Shown here: piece by piece, positions 1 through 9,230 of the stretch
Layout: every line of letters begins with the position of its first letter
Position numbering within the stretch: the stretch's first letter is position 1
Assembly: GCA_029577135.1 (NCBI GenBank)
Contig: JARQPW010000006.1
Span: 1 to 64,000, forward strand
Length of the DNA: 64,000 nt
Direction of reading: 5' to 3'
Source: Acidimicrobiales bacterium
GTDB lineage: Bacteria > Actinomycetota > Acidimicrobiia > Acidimicrobiales > MedAcidi-G1
Made by a program: the position numbers and the translations under genes
Notes under the pieces: model-generated
Database searches by the model: none
The model's input: only the letters and a program-made list of their open reading frames with translations
What the model was told of the DNA's origin: nothing

Positions 1-1
1 C

Positions 2-2131
2 CAGGTCCTCGGCCACACGGGCTCTGAGATCACTGCCGAATCGGACGGCAGTTACATCATCACAGCGGCCGAACCCAACCTGAGCGGCACCGTCATCGAC
101 CCGACGACCGGTGTGGCGCTGTCACTCTCGGGTCATGACCGGGGACACCTCTGCGCCGAAGAGACCACGGCTCGCACCTGGGATTGCGCCAGCGTGGGGA
201 CCACCGGCACCTTCGGCATCGCCCTGGATGACGGCACCTACACGGTGCGTGTCGAACCGCCGCACGGCAGCACCACCATGTCCGCCGTCTCGTTCACTGC
301 CACCATCGCCAATGGTGTCGCGACGGCCAGCGGGGCGGCGGCGACCCAGAGCGCAGCCGGTGCTTCGATTTCGGTCACGTTGGGCACACCCAACCTGATC
401 GGCACGATGCAGAAGAGCGGCGAAGGGGCAGGTGACGGCCACCTGGCGATCAAGTCGCCACAGGACGAGAACGGCGACGATGTTGCGGACTGGTGGAGTT
501 ACACCAAGGGGGTCCACATCTCCTCCAGCGGCGCCTTCGCGACCGAAGTCGCCGAGGGCACCTACAAGATCACCGCGGAACCGGGCTGGAACATGTCCGG
601 TGCCTCCCCCGTCGACGGCTACATCGACGTGGCCTCAGACGGCACAGTGACCTGTGACACCGACTACGGACCCGGTGGTTGCACGATGTCCAGCGGTTCG
701 GTGGTCATGTCCTGGGGGACGCCGAACTTCCAGGCGGTCATCTACAACCCGACCAACGAGGCCGGAGAGATCGATGGCGGACTAGACGTGGAGCGTTGGT
801 ACCAGTCCGACGGCAGTTTGGCCACCAATCTCGATAACGCGCAGTGGACCCGGTGGACCGGTTGGGGCAACGGCGGCACCACAGGCCTTGTCGAACTCAC
901 GCTGGCCGATGGCCTCTACAACGTCAGGACCCGACCAGGTTGGGGAACCGCAGACCTCGCAGGTGCCAGTTTCACCATCACCGTCGCAAGCGACACAGTC
1001 ACTGCGTGCAAGACAACTGCCAGCACCCCGGCAGACTGCAGCACCAACAGCGGCGCCTACGTGCTTCCCCTCCAGACCCCGAACTTCTCGGGATCCGTCG
1101 TCCAGGGCGACTTTTCGACCGCCGCCACTTGGGCCCACATCTCAGTGATGCAGTGGCAGGATTCGGACAACAACGGCGTTATCGACCAGAACGCGTGTTG
1201 CGACCATCCCGAGTGGATCGGAGGCAGCAACGCCCGACCCGTCTCGGTCAACAACGTGACGGTCGCCAAGTTCGGGATGAACCTCGACGCCGGGGCGTAC
1301 GAACTCGACGTCCACCCGTCGTGGGAGGACACGACCTCGATCCGTCGGAAGCTCAACTTGACGATCGCCGCCAACGGTTCGGTGACGGCCTGCACCCCGG
1401 CTTACGCCTGTGTGTCAGACGGCGAAGGTGGGTACACGCTGGCGTTGGCCTCCGCGAACGTCTCGGGAATTCTCACAGACTCTGACGGGGCCGTCGTCCA
1501 GTACTCGTTCGTTGACGTGATGGTGGACGACGACGGCCAGTCCAACACGGGTGAGAACGGCTACGAGTCGTTCGTGACCTGGGCCGACGTCAACGAATTG
1601 GGCGCATTCAGCCTCTACCTCGATGCCGGCCAAAACGGAGCCGCCCGCAACTACCAGTTGGCGGCCTTCCCGTCGTGGTCCGATACCACCCACCAGCGCA
1701 CGTTGGTCACAGTCGAAGTCTCTGGTGACCCCGCCGCAGCCACCAACTGCACGAAGGCCACTTCGGGCGACTGCATCAGCAACGGGAACTTGGCGATCAG
1801 TTTGTCGAAGGGCAACTACTACGGGACCATCAAGAGTTCGACAGGCGACAACCTCTCGAATGCGCTCGTGATGCTCCTCGACGGCAGCGGCGCCGTGATC
1901 ACCGACTCGCTGACCAACTCGAACGGCGTCTTCTACCTGAACATCAGCGACGGCGACATCAACGACAACAGTTGCACGAGCAACAACCAGTGCGACCTCA
2001 AGGTGCAGCCCGCCTCGCTGGCGATCGGATCCGCCGTTGACCAGGATACGACCTTCCAACTCGGGACAGATATTACGACTGGCCAAACTGCGAAGGACCT
2101 GGGTTCCAAGACCCTGACGGCCGCCAGTTAG
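2..2131 (+). CDS. Large secreted/surface repeat protein, 5' end beyond the window
   Basis: The reading frame is open from the first bases of the window, so the true start lies upstream; 709 residues are visible. At least six repeat units of about 105-125 residues follow one another, each beginning with a P/A/G-N-x-x-G/A-x-V/M/I/L motif (PNLSGTV, PNLIGTM, PNFQAVI, PNFSGSV, ANVSGIL, GNYYGTI) at visible residues 25, 130, 241, 360, 485 and 604. Most units have a Cys pair just before the next motif, suggesting disulfide-closed beta domains. The pattern resembles carboxypeptidase-regulatory-like or SpaA-like beta sandwiches. No sorting signal or C-terminal membrane segment is seen. It lies 57 bases before the fibronectin-domain gene on the same strand, so the two may form a cell-surface locus. 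The exact function is unknown. Confidence 0.75.
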   Translation, partial: QVLGHTGSEITAESDGSYIITAAEPNLSGTVIDPTTGVALSLSGHDRGHLCAEETTARTWDCASVGTTGTFGIALDDGTYTVRVEPPHGSTTMSAVSFTATIANGVATASGAAATQSAAGASISVTLGTPNLIGTMQKSGEGAGDGHLAIKSPQDENGDDVADWWSYTKGVHISSSGAFATEVAEGTYKITAEPGWNMSGASPVDGYIDVASDGTVTCDTDYGPGGCTMSSGSVVMSWGTPNFQAVIYNPTNEAGEIDGGLDVERWYQSDGSLATNLDNAQWTRWTGWGNGGTTGLVELTLADGLYNVRTRPGWGTADLAGASFTITVASDTVTACKTTASTPADCSTNSGAYVLPLQTPNFSGSVVQGDFSTAATWAHISVMQWQDSDNNGVIDQNACCDHPEWIGGSNARPVSVNNVTVAKFGMNLDAGAYELDVHPSWEDTTSIRRKLNLTIAANGSVTACTPAYACVSDGEGGYTLALASANVSGILTDSDGAVVQYSFVDVMVDDDGQSNTGENGYESFVTWADVNELGAFSLYLDAGQNGAARNYQLAAFPSWSDTTHQRTLVTVEVSGDPAAATNCTKATSGDCISNGNLAISLSKGNYYGTIKSSTGDNLSNALVMLLDGSGAVITDSLTNSNGVFYLNISDGDINDNSCTSNNQCDLKVQPASLAIGSAVDQDTTFQLGTDITTGQTAKDLGSKTLTAAS

Positions 2132-2188
2132 TCGGCGAGCGTCTAGGGCGGGCGAGATAAGACCGGGAAATCCGCGATCGGGGGAGTG

Positions 2189-4900
2189 ATGACCAACAGC
2201 ATGGACTGGCAGGCAAGCCGTCGAGTTCGCGCGGTGTGCCTTGTAGCGCTGTCAGGGTTCTGGTTGTGGGCAATAGCGAACCCCGCGGCTGCAGTGGCAC
2301 CCAGCGCCCCGGCGGCGCCGACAGTCACTGCGGACAACGCGTCGGTCGACGTAACCTGGAAAACGGTTACGTCCACCCCGATCGTCACGGCCTATACGTT
2401 GGCGACGCTCAACGAGGACGGCACCGTGCTCATCTCCACGATCAGCGTCGATGCCGCGAGTGGCGATGATGCATCGGTCACCGTCACCGGACTCACCAAC
2501 GGCACCGCCTACACCTTCAAGGTGCTGGCCAGGAACGTCGACGGCAACTCCGACTATTCGGAGATCTCCACCGCGGCCACTCCGCGAACCACGCCCGACG
2601 CGCCGGGCATTCCAACTCTCGTGGCTGCCGACGAAAAAATCACTGCCACCTGGACTGCTCCTGCCAGCAACAACGGCGCCGAGATCACCGGATACACGGC
2701 AACGGCCTCGACGGCCGGATCGGCCGCTGGCACGTGTTCGACCACGTCGAACACGGACCTCGACTGCGCCATCTCGAGCCTCACGAATGGCACCTCCTAT
2801 GAGGTCACCGTCACGGCAGCCAACTCTGCAGGCAACAGCAACGCATCGACCGGCGCAGCCGCTACCCCGTCAACCACGCCCGGAGCTCCGACCGGCGTCG
2901 CCGGTACCGCCGGCGCAGGACAGGTCACGGTGACGTGGTCCGCGCCGACCGAGACCGGCGGGTCGGACATCACGCAGTACACGGCGACAGCGACACCCGA
3001 CGGAGCGTTCTGCATATCGACCTCTGCCCTCACCTGCGACATCACGGGCCTCACCAACGGCACCGAGTACACCTTCCGGGCGAAGGCCACCAATGCCAAC
3101 GGTGCAGGATCCAACTCGAGTGCCAGTGCGGGCGTGACCCCGGTGACTACGCCCGGAACGCCGACCGCACTGGCGGGGACGGCCGCCGACGCGTCGGCTG
3201 CGCTGACCTGGACCGCCCCGACGGACACCGGCGGTTCGGCGATCACCGACTACACCGTCGAGTCGTCGTCCGACTCGTCCACATGGACGACGTTCGCCGA
3301 CGGCACCTCGACAACCGCCTCGGCGACGGTGACGGGCCTGACGAACGGCACGGCCTACACCTTCCGGGTGACCGCCGTGAACGCCCAGGGCTCCGGTACT
3401 GCGACGTCCGCCTCCTCGGCGGTCACGCCGGTCACCACACCCGGCACGCCGACCTCGTTGTCCGGCACCGCCGACGACGCCTCGGTCGTATTGAACTGGA
3501 CCGCACCGACGGTCACCGGCGGCACGGCGATCACCGACTACACGGTCGAGTCGTCGTCCGACTCGGGTACGACCTGGACGGCGTTCACCCATGACGTTTC
3601 CACGACGGCCTCGTTGCGGGTCACCGGCCTCACAAACGGCACGGCCTATACCTTCCGGGTCAGCGCCGTGAATGCCGTCGGCACCGGCACCGCCTCGGCG
3701 ACGGCCTCCGCCACCCCGGTCACCACGCCGACGGCGGCGACGGCGGTGGCCGGTACGGCCGGCAACGCCCAGGTCGCACTTACCTGGACCGCTCCGACGG
3801 ACAACGGCGGTTCGGCGATCACCGACTACACCGTCGAGTCGTCGTCCGACTCCGGCACCACCTGGACGACGTTCGCCGACGGAACGTCGACGACGGCCTC
3901 GGCCACGGTCACGGGCCTGACCAACGGCACCAGTTACACGTTCCGGGTCAGCCCGGTCAACGCCGTCGGCACCGGCACGGCGTCGACGGCCAGCGCCGCG
4001 GTAATCCCGGTCACCACGCCCGGTGCGCCGACCGCCGTTGCGGCAAGCGCCGACGGCACGACCGCGACCGTCACCTGGACGGCACCCACGGACACCGGCG
4101 GCAGCGCCATCACGGGCTACAAGGTCGAGCAGACCGTCGACGACGGCGCCACATGGGCGACCGCTACCGCCGATACCGCCTCCACGGCTGTCACCGCCAC
4201 GTACAGCGACCTCACCTCGGGCGCCAGCTACTCCTTCCGGGTCTCGGCCATCAACGCCGTCGGCACCGGAACGGCTTCGACGGCCAGCGTCGCCGTCCAG
4301 ACCGGCCCGCCGGCCGCCGCGGTCAACGCCTGGCTGGCGACCGACGACGCCCCGAACTTCCTCGCTATCCTCGCCTTCGCAGGCCAGGAAGCGGCCGACC
4401 AGGTCGCTGCCGCCGCCGCCGAGGTCGAGGTCTGGGTCGACAGCGCCGACGGGCGCCGTTTCCTGGGCCTGCCGACCAAGGCCGAGGAAGAGGTCGCAAG
4501 CGCCTGGGCCGACAGCGCCGATGGGCGCCGTTTCCTGGGCCTGCCGACCAAGGCCGAGGAAGAGGCCGCAACCCTCGTATGGCTGGCCACGGACGAGGCC
4601 ACCAACTGGCTGGGCGAGGCCCCGACCACGACCGACGAGTGGCTCGCCACGGACAACGCGACGGCCTTCCTCGAGGCGATCGCGGCAGCGGAGGCAGCAG
4701 AGGCGGCAGCAGCGGCAGCAGAGGCGGCAGCCTTCTTCGAGGCGATCGCGGCAGCGGAGGCAGCAGCGGCGGCAGAGGCGGCAGCGGTCGCAGCCTTCCT
4801 CGAGGCAATCGCGGCAGCGGAGGCGGCAGAGGCGGCAGCGGCCACCACCGCCTGGTTGGCGACCGACGAGGCCACCAACTTCCTGGCCTCGCTGGGCTGA
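2189..4900 (+). CDS. Secreted protein with seven fibronectin type III domains and a Trp-motif/Ala-rich tail
   Basis: The protein has about 903 residues. An Arg-containing N-terminus and a hydrophobic stretch ending near AIANPAAA form a likely Sec signal peptide. Seven tandem FN3-like domains of 90-100 residues follow (about residues 40-710). Each ends in a TxLTNGTxYTFRV-type strand, and neighbours are joined by short TP-rich hinges. The last 190 residues differ: W-x-A/D-T/S-x motifs at residues 715, 749, 773, 798, 818 and 889, two almost identical DSADGRRFLGLPTKAEEE blocks, and a long Ala/Glu stretch. Candidate starts are GTG 2186, ATG 2189 and ATG 2201. I chose 2189 because a GGGGGAG lies just upstream, although its spacing is short. 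An adhesive or scaffold role outside the cell is inferred from the FN3 domains only. Confidence 0.85.
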   Translation: MTNSMDWQASRRVRAVCLVALSGFWLWAIANPAAAVAPSAPAAPTVTADNASVDVTWKTVTSTPIVTAYTLATLNEDGTVLISTISVDAASGDDASVTVTGLTNGTAYTFKVLARNVDGNSDYSEISTAATPRTTPDAPGIPTLVAADEKITATWTAPASNNGAEITGYTATASTAGSAAGTCSTTSNTDLDCAISSLTNGTSYEVTVTAANSAGNSNASTGAAATPSTTPGAPTGVAGTAGAGQVTVTWSAPTETGGSDITQYTATATPDGAFCISTSALTCDITGLTNGTEYTFRAKATNANGAGSNSSASAGVTPVTTPGTPTALAGTAADASAALTWTAPTDTGGSAITDYTVESSSDSSTWTTFADGTSTTASATVTGLTNGTAYTFRVTAVNAQGSGTATSASSAVTPVTTPGTPTSLSGTADDASVVLNWTAPTVTGGTAITDYTVESSSDSGTTWTAFTHDVSTTASLRVTGLTNGTAYTFRVSAVNAVGTGTASATASATPVTTPTAATAVAGTAGNAQVALTWTAPTDNGGSAITDYTVESSSDSGTTWTTFADGTSTTASATVTGLTNGTSYTFRVSPVNAVGTGTASTASAAVIPVTTPGAPTAVAASADGTTATVTWTAPTDTGGSAITGYKVEQTVDDGATWATATADTASTAVTATYSDLTSGASYSFRVSAINAVGTGTASTASVAVQTGPPAAAVNAWLATDDAPNFLAILAFAGQEAADQVAAAAAEVEVWVDSADGRRFLGLPTKAEEEVASAWADSADGRRFLGLPTKAEEEAATLVWLATDEATNWLGEAPTTTDEWLATDNATAFLEAIAAAEAAEAAAAAAEAAAFFEAIAAAEAAAAAEAAAVAAFLEAIAAAEAAEAAAATTAWLATDEATNFLASLG
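4331..4897 (+). repeat. Repeat-bearing C-terminal tail of the FN3 protein
   Basis: Two copies of a 72-base unit (from 4433 and from 4505) encode W-x-DSADGRRFLGLPTKAEEE. Four further WLATD motifs start at 4331, 4580, 4640 and 4853. Between about 4660 and 4850, three copies of a F-L/F-EAIAAAEAA block are built from GCAGCGGAGGC-like triplet runs. The section probably forms short helices ending in an aromatic cap. I do not recognise it as a known domain. Confidence 0.8.
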
Positions 4901-4925
4901 GCCGGACGGCCCGGCCGCCGGGCCC

Positions 4926-6203
4926 ATGACCGACCTGACGCCCGCGGGGGCGGCGGCGCTCGACGCCGTCGACCCGCTGGCCGGGTTCCGCGAAGCGTTC
5001 ATCCACGACGACGCCGACCCGGACCTCGTCTACCTCGACGGCAACTCACTCGGACGCCTCCCGATGGCCTCGGTTGCCCTAGCCGAGGACGTGCTGCGCC
5101 GCCAGTGGGGACAGCGCCTCATCCGCAGTTGGAACGAGGGCTGGTTCGAAGTCCCCCGGCTGATCGGCGACCGCATCGCCGAACTCGTTGGCGCCGGGCC
5201 GGGTGAGGTTGTCCTGGCCGACGCCACGTCCGTGGTCCTCTACAAGGCGGCGGTCGCCGCCCTGAAGGCCCGCCCGGGACGTACCCGGATCCTGACCGAC
5301 GACCTCAACTTCCCGTCGGACGTCCAGGTCCTACGGGCGGCCGCACAGGCCGCAGGACCCGACCACGAGGTCGTGATCCTGGAGTCCGACGGCCTGCACG
5401 GTCCCGTCGACGGACTGGCCGAGGCCCTCACCGGGCAGGAGGCCGCCGACGTGGCGCTGGTGTCCCTCAGCCACGTCGCCTACGGGTCGGGCTGGTGCTG
5501 GGACCTGGCGACGACGACCCGGACGGCCCACGAGGCCGGCGCCCTCGTGCTCTGGGACCTCTGCCACTCGGTCGGCGTCGTCCCGATCGACCTCGGCGCT
5601 GCCGACGTTGACCTGGCGGTCGGATGCACCTACAAGTACCTCAACGGCGGCCCCGGGTCACCGGCGTTCATCTACGTGAATGCCGATCGGAACGGACTCC
5701 GGAACCCGGTGCGCGGCTGGTACGGCTCCGACGACCCGATGGGCTTCGGCTTCGACGCCGGCCCCGCCGCCGGTGCCTCGCGCTTCCTGACGGGAACCCC
5801 GCCGATCCTGTCCACCGTGCTCGTCGAGCCCGGCGTGGACCTCATCCTGGAGGCCGGGATCGACCGCCTCCGGGCCAAGTCCGTGGCCCTGACCGAGCGG
5901 TTCATCGCCCTCGTGGACCTGCACCTGGCACCCCTCGGCTTCGAGGTCCGTTCGCCCCGCGCCCCCGCCCAGCGCGGCTCGCACGTCTCGTTGCGCCATG
6001 ACGCTGCCCAGGCCGTGAGCCAGGCCCTCGTCAACGAGGCCAAGGTGATCTCCGACTCCCGGCCGCCGGACCTCATCCGCTTCGGGTTCGCCCCGCTCTA
6101 CATCGGGTTCGCCGACGTCGACGAGGCCGTCCGGCGAATCGTGGAGGTCGTCGAGTCGGGCGGCATCGACCGTTGGCGGGACCTCCAGCCGGTGGTCCCG
6201 TAG
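4926..6203 (+). CDS. kynU: Kynureninase
   Basis: PLP enzyme of fold type I that cleaves L-kynurenine to anthranilate and alanine (EC 3.7.1.3). The 425-residue length fits the family. The N-terminal YLDGNSLG motif, the FPSD segment and the TYKYLNGGPGSP segment are typical; Lys237 in the last is the expected Schiff-base lysine. The ATG at 4926 gives the normal N-terminus; the frame stays open upstream through the FN3 gene, but that part is not kynureninase-like. It follows the FN3 gene by 25 bases. No tryptophan dioxygenase or kynurenine formamidase gene is nearby, so the rest of the pathway must lie elsewhere or be absent. Confidence 0.93.
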   Translation: MTDLTPAGAAALDAVDPLAGFREAFIHDDADPDLVYLDGNSLGRLPMASVALAEDVLRRQWGQRLIRSWNEGWFEVPRLIGDRIAELVGAGPGEVVLADATSVVLYKAAVAALKARPGRTRILTDDLNFPSDVQVLRAAAQAAGPDHEVVILESDGLHGPVDGLAEALTGQEAADVALVSLSHVAYGSGWCWDLATTTRTAHEAGALVLWDLCHSVGVVPIDLGAADVDLAVGCTYKYLNGGPGSPAFIYVNADRNGLRNPVRGWYGSDDPMGFGFDAGPAAGASRFLTGTPPILSTVLVEPGVDLILEAGIDRLRAKSVALTERFIALVDLHLAPLGFEVRSPRAPAQRGSHVSLRHDAAQAVSQALVNEAKVISDSRPPDLIRFGFAPLYIGFADVDEAVRRIVEVVESGGIDRWRDLQPVVP

Positions 6204-6258
6204 CCCCGGCGGGAAGGGGAGTAGGGCCGCCAGTGAGGCATTGGGACATGATCTCGGG

Positions 6259-7869
6259 ATGAGACGTCGGCGCGACCAGCACGGAGGCCTCCCCATCAGG
6301 TTGGGTCCGGCGTCGAACGGGGAGTTCGTGCCGCCGCCCGCCTCGCCAATCGTCCGGGAGGCCATCCGCCGGGCGAACCAGGAGGCCGAGGTGGTGGCCC
6401 GACGCCTGGGGATGTCGAGGCGGCGGTTCCTGGCCTCGCTCGGCGGATCGGCCCTGACCCTGCTCGCCCTCGAAGCCTGCGCCTCGGCCGAACGGGCCAC
6501 CCGGACCACGTCGACGTCGACCACCTCGACGTCCACGTCGATGCCGGCGACGTCGACCAGCACCTCCACCACGTCGACCAGCACCACCAGCACGACCAGC
6601 ACCACCAGCACCACCACCACCACCACGACGCTGCCGCCGACCACGACCGGCGGCACCTACGAGGTCCCTCCCGAGGCGACAACCGAACCGGAGGTGGCCG
6701 AGGAGGTGCTGGCCGGCGACGAGTTCGTGATGGACCTCCAGGCCCACCTGCTGGACTACGACCTCACGCCCGACGTGCCGTGGGACGGCACCCCGTTCCT
6801 CGGCCAGATCTTCCCCCAGGTCGCCTGCGGCGAGACTGATCCCCGGGCCTGCTTCTCGATCGAGGCGTTCCTCGACCTGTTCTTCCTGCAGAGCGACACC
6901 TCGCTGGCGGTGCTCTCCGCCATTCCGGTGCCCGGACCCGACAACCCGCTCTCCGCCGAGGTCATGGCCGCCACGCAGCGCATGGCCGACGCCCTGTGCG
7001 CCGAGGGCCGGGTCCTCGCCCACGGTCAGGCCATGCCCAACCTGGGCGACCCGGCGGCGCTGGTCGGGTCGATGGCCGAGCTGCGCGATCGCTACCCGAT
7101 CGTCGCCTGGAAGGCCTACACGCACCTGCCGGCGGCCGTCCCGTTCTTCCTCGACGACCACGATCCGGACGGCGTCCCCGTCGGCCGCCCGTTCCTCGAG
7201 GCGGTGCGCCAGGTCGGCCCTCCGGTGGTGTGCGTCCACAAGGGGTTCCGCGGCGTGGGCGGGGGCTCCGGTAGGTTCGCCGACCCGGTCGACGTCGGGC
7301 CCGCCGCCGCCGCCAACCCCGACATCTCGTTCGTCGTCTACCACTCGGGCTTCGAGGCGGACGTGGCCGAGGGCCCCTACGACCCCTCGGCTCCCAACGG
7401 CGGGGTCGACCGGCTGGTCGCCTCACTGGAGCGGGCGGGAGTCGAGCCCGGCCAGAACGTCTATGCGGAACTCGGGTCGACGTGGCGCTTCCTCATGTCG
7501 CGGCCCGACGAGGCCGCCCACGTGCTGGGCAAGCTGATGTCCGCCGTGGGGACGGACCACGTGGTGTGGGGCACCGACTGCCTCTGGTACGGATCCCCCC
7601 AGGACCAGATCGAGGCGTTCCGGGCTTTCGCCATCACCGAGGCCTACCAGGAGGTCTACGGGTACCCGGCGCTCACCCCGGAGGTGAAGGCCGGCATCCT
7701 CGGCCGCAACGCCGCCCGGCTGCACGGCGTCGAGCCGGTGCACCGGGACTGTGCGTTCTCCCGGGCGGAGCTCCGGCAGGTGCGTGCCGAGCTGGCGCTG
7801 CCGACACCGACCCTCGGTCCGGCCACGGCCGACGAGGTCGCCCGCGCCATCGCCGCACATCTGGTCTGA
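6259..7869 (+). CDS. Tat-exported amidohydrolase lipoprotein with Thr/Ser linker
   Basis: A 536-residue protein. Residues 53-58 read SRRRFL, a twin-arginine motif, followed by a hydrophobic segment ending in LEAC, a plausible though imperfect lipobox with Glu at -2. This predicts folded export by Tat and lipid anchoring. The n-region before the Tat motif is unusually long. Residues of about 80-135 form a Ser/Thr linker made of TST and TTT runs. The rest is an amidohydrolase_2 (COG2159) TIM-barrel-like domain with MDLQAHLLDY near its start, VVWGTDCLWYG near its end and a GRNAARLHG terminal helix. The substrate is unknown. ATG 6259 is preferred over an in-frame TTG at 6241. The linker DNA (about 6499-6640) is a low-complexity ACC/TCG repeat. 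Confidence 0.85.
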   Translation: MRRRRDQHGGLPIRLGPASNGEFVPPPASPIVREAIRRANQEAEVVARRLGMSRRRFLASLGGSALTLLALEACASAERATRTTSTSTTSTSTSMPATSTSTSTTSTSTTSTTSTTSTTTTTTTLPPTTTGGTYEVPPEATTEPEVAEEVLAGDEFVMDLQAHLLDYDLTPDVPWDGTPFLGQIFPQVACGETDPRACFSIEAFLDLFFLQSDTSLAVLSAIPVPGPDNPLSAEVMAATQRMADALCAEGRVLAHGQAMPNLGDPAALVGSMAELRDRYPIVAWKAYTHLPAAVPFFLDDHDPDGVPVGRPFLEAVRQVGPPVVCVHKGFRGVGGGSGRFADPVDVGPAAAANPDISFVVYHSGFEADVAEGPYDPSAPNGGVDRLVASLERAGVEPGQNVYAELGSTWRFLMSRPDEAAHVLGKLMSAVGTDHVVWGTDCLWYGSPQDQIEAFRAFAITEAYQEVYGYPALTPEVKAGILGRNAARLHGVEPVHRDCAFSRAELRQVRAELALPTPTLGPATADEVARAIAAHLV

Positions 7870-7931
7870 GGGGAGACGCCCCCCGGATGCGACGACGGCC
7901 ACCCGCCCGGGGGCGGATGGCCGCGGTCTGG

Positions 7932-7950
7932 GGCTCCCGCCGGGGGAGCC
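7932..7950. terminator. Candidate bidirectional terminator hairpin
   Basis: GGCTCCC (7932-7938) pairs with GGGAGCC (7944-7950) over a 5-base loop. It sits in the 87-base gap between two convergent genes, the amidohydrolase and alanine dehydrogenase. There is no clear U-tract, so function is inferred from position and pairing. Confidence 0.4.
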
Positions 7951-7956
7951 GGTGCG

Positions 7957-9078
7957 TCAGCGGCGGTCGAGTGCCTCGAGGGGATCGACGTAGTCGAGAT
8001 CGAAGGTGTCGGCCACGGCGCGGTCGGTGACCATGCCGGCGCAGACGTTGAGGCCGTTGCGTAGGTGGGCATCGGCCCGCAGGGCGGCGTCGGCGCCCAG
8101 TCCGGCCAGCGCCAGGGTGTAGGGGAGCGTGGCGTTCGAGAGCGCCAGGGTGGAGGTGCGGGGCACTCCGCCCGGCATGTTGGCCACGCAGTAGTGGACG
8201 ATGCCGTCGACCACGTAGGTGGGCTCGAGGTGGGTGGTGGGCCGGGTGGTCTCGACGCAGCCGCCCTGGTCGACGGCCACGTCGACGATCACCGAGCCGG
8301 GGCGCATGCCCGAGAGCATCTGGCGGGAGACGAGGTGCGGCGCCCTGGCGCCCTTGACCAGCACGGCGCCGATCACGAGGTCGGCGTCGTGGACCGAGGC
8401 CTCGAGCTCGGACCGGGTGGAGAAGACCGTGCGGAGCGTGGCGCCGAAGCGCTTGTCGAGCCGGTCGAGGGCGGCCGGGCTGCGGTCGAGGACCGTGACG
8501 TCGGCGCCGAGGCCGATGGCCATCTCGATGGCGTTCTCACCCACCACGCCCCCACCGAGGACGACCACCTTGGCCGGACGGACGCCGGGCACGCCGCCCA
8601 TGAGGAGGCCGGCACCGCCCTGGGTGGACTCGAGGGCGTGGGCGCCGGCCTGGATCGACATGCGGCCGGCGATCGCCGACATCGGCGCCAGCAGCGGGAG
8701 GCGGTCGGAGTCGTCGGTGACGGTCTCGTAGGCGATGCAGGTGGCGCCGCTGGCGAGCAGTTCGTCGGTCTGGGTCCGGTCGGCGGCCAGGTGCAGGTAG
8801 GTGAAGAGGGTGTGGTGGGGGCGCAGCATGGCCCGCTCGGAGGCCTGCGGCTCCTTGACCTTGACGATCATCTCCGAGGCCCCGAAGACCTCGGCGGCCG
8901 AGCCGGCGATGGTGGCGCCTGCCTGCTTGTAGGCGACGTCTTCGAAGCCGGCGCCTTCGCCGGCCCTGGTCTGCACCATGACCTCGTGGCCGCTGGCGGT
9001 GAGCTCGCCGACGACGGCAGGGGTGGCGCCGACGCGTCGTTCCGCGGTCTTGATCTCGGTGGGAATGCCGATGTGCAT
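7957..9078 (-). CDS. ald: Alanine dehydrogenase
   Basis: NAD-dependent oxidative deamination of L-alanine to pyruvate and ammonium (EC 1.4.1.1), in the cytoplasm. The 373-residue protein starts [10 protein letters not shown] and shows the IVKVKEP and TYLHLA segments, which hold the substrate-binding Lys and catalytic His of the family, and a Rossmann GGGVVGENA motif. The start at 9078 is supported by an AGGAG eight bases upstream; a longer in-frame extension to 9201 lacks family similarity. It is divergent from an Lrp-type regulator with an inverted repeat between them, the usual arrangement for alanine-responsive control. Confidence 0.95.
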   Translation of the reverse strand: MHIGIPTEIKTAERRVGATPAVVGELTASGHEVMVQTRAGEGAGFEDVAYKQAGATIAGSAAEVFGASEMIVKVKEPQASERAMLRPHHTLFTYLHLAADRTQTDELLASGATCIAYETVTDDSDRLPLLAPMSAIAGRMSIQAGAHALESTQGGAGLLMGGVPGVRPAKVVVLGGGVVGENAIEMAIGLGADVTVLDRSPAALDRLDKRFGATLRTVFSTRSELEASVHDADLVIGAVLVKGARAPHLVSRQMLSGMRPGSVIVDVAVDQGGCVETTRPTTHLEPTYVVDGIVHYCVANMPGGVPRTSTLALSNATLPYTLALAGLGADAALRADAHLRNGLNVCAGMVTDRAVADTFDLDYVDPLEALDRR

Positions 9079-9196
9079 GGAGTGCGCTCCTGGGGGAACC
9101 TCGGGGCCCGTCCGGTCAGGAGGGGCGTCTGGGGAAAAGGGTACGGATGCGTCGGCGACACACGATTGTCGAGCGCGATCGGATTTGGGCTGCTGG

Positions 9197-9211
9197 CGCA
9201 ATTAAGTTGCG
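9197..9211. promoter_or_regulatory. Inverted repeat in the ald/lrp divergent promoter region
   Basis: CGCAA-TTAAG-TTGCG is a perfect 5-base inverted repeat around a 5-base AT-rich centre, just upstream of the regulator start and 118 bases from the ald start. Lrp/AsnC proteins bind short palindromic, AT-centred sites, so this is a good candidate operator. Binding is inferred. Confidence 0.5.
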
Positions 9212-9230
9212 TTGATATATGATTAGCTGC

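Noticed and set aside
2870-5002. A 710-codon open frame on the minus strand opposite the FN3 protein
   Set aside because: It is the antisense of GC-rich repeats, is Arg/Gly-rich with no domain, and runs across the end of one real gene into the next.
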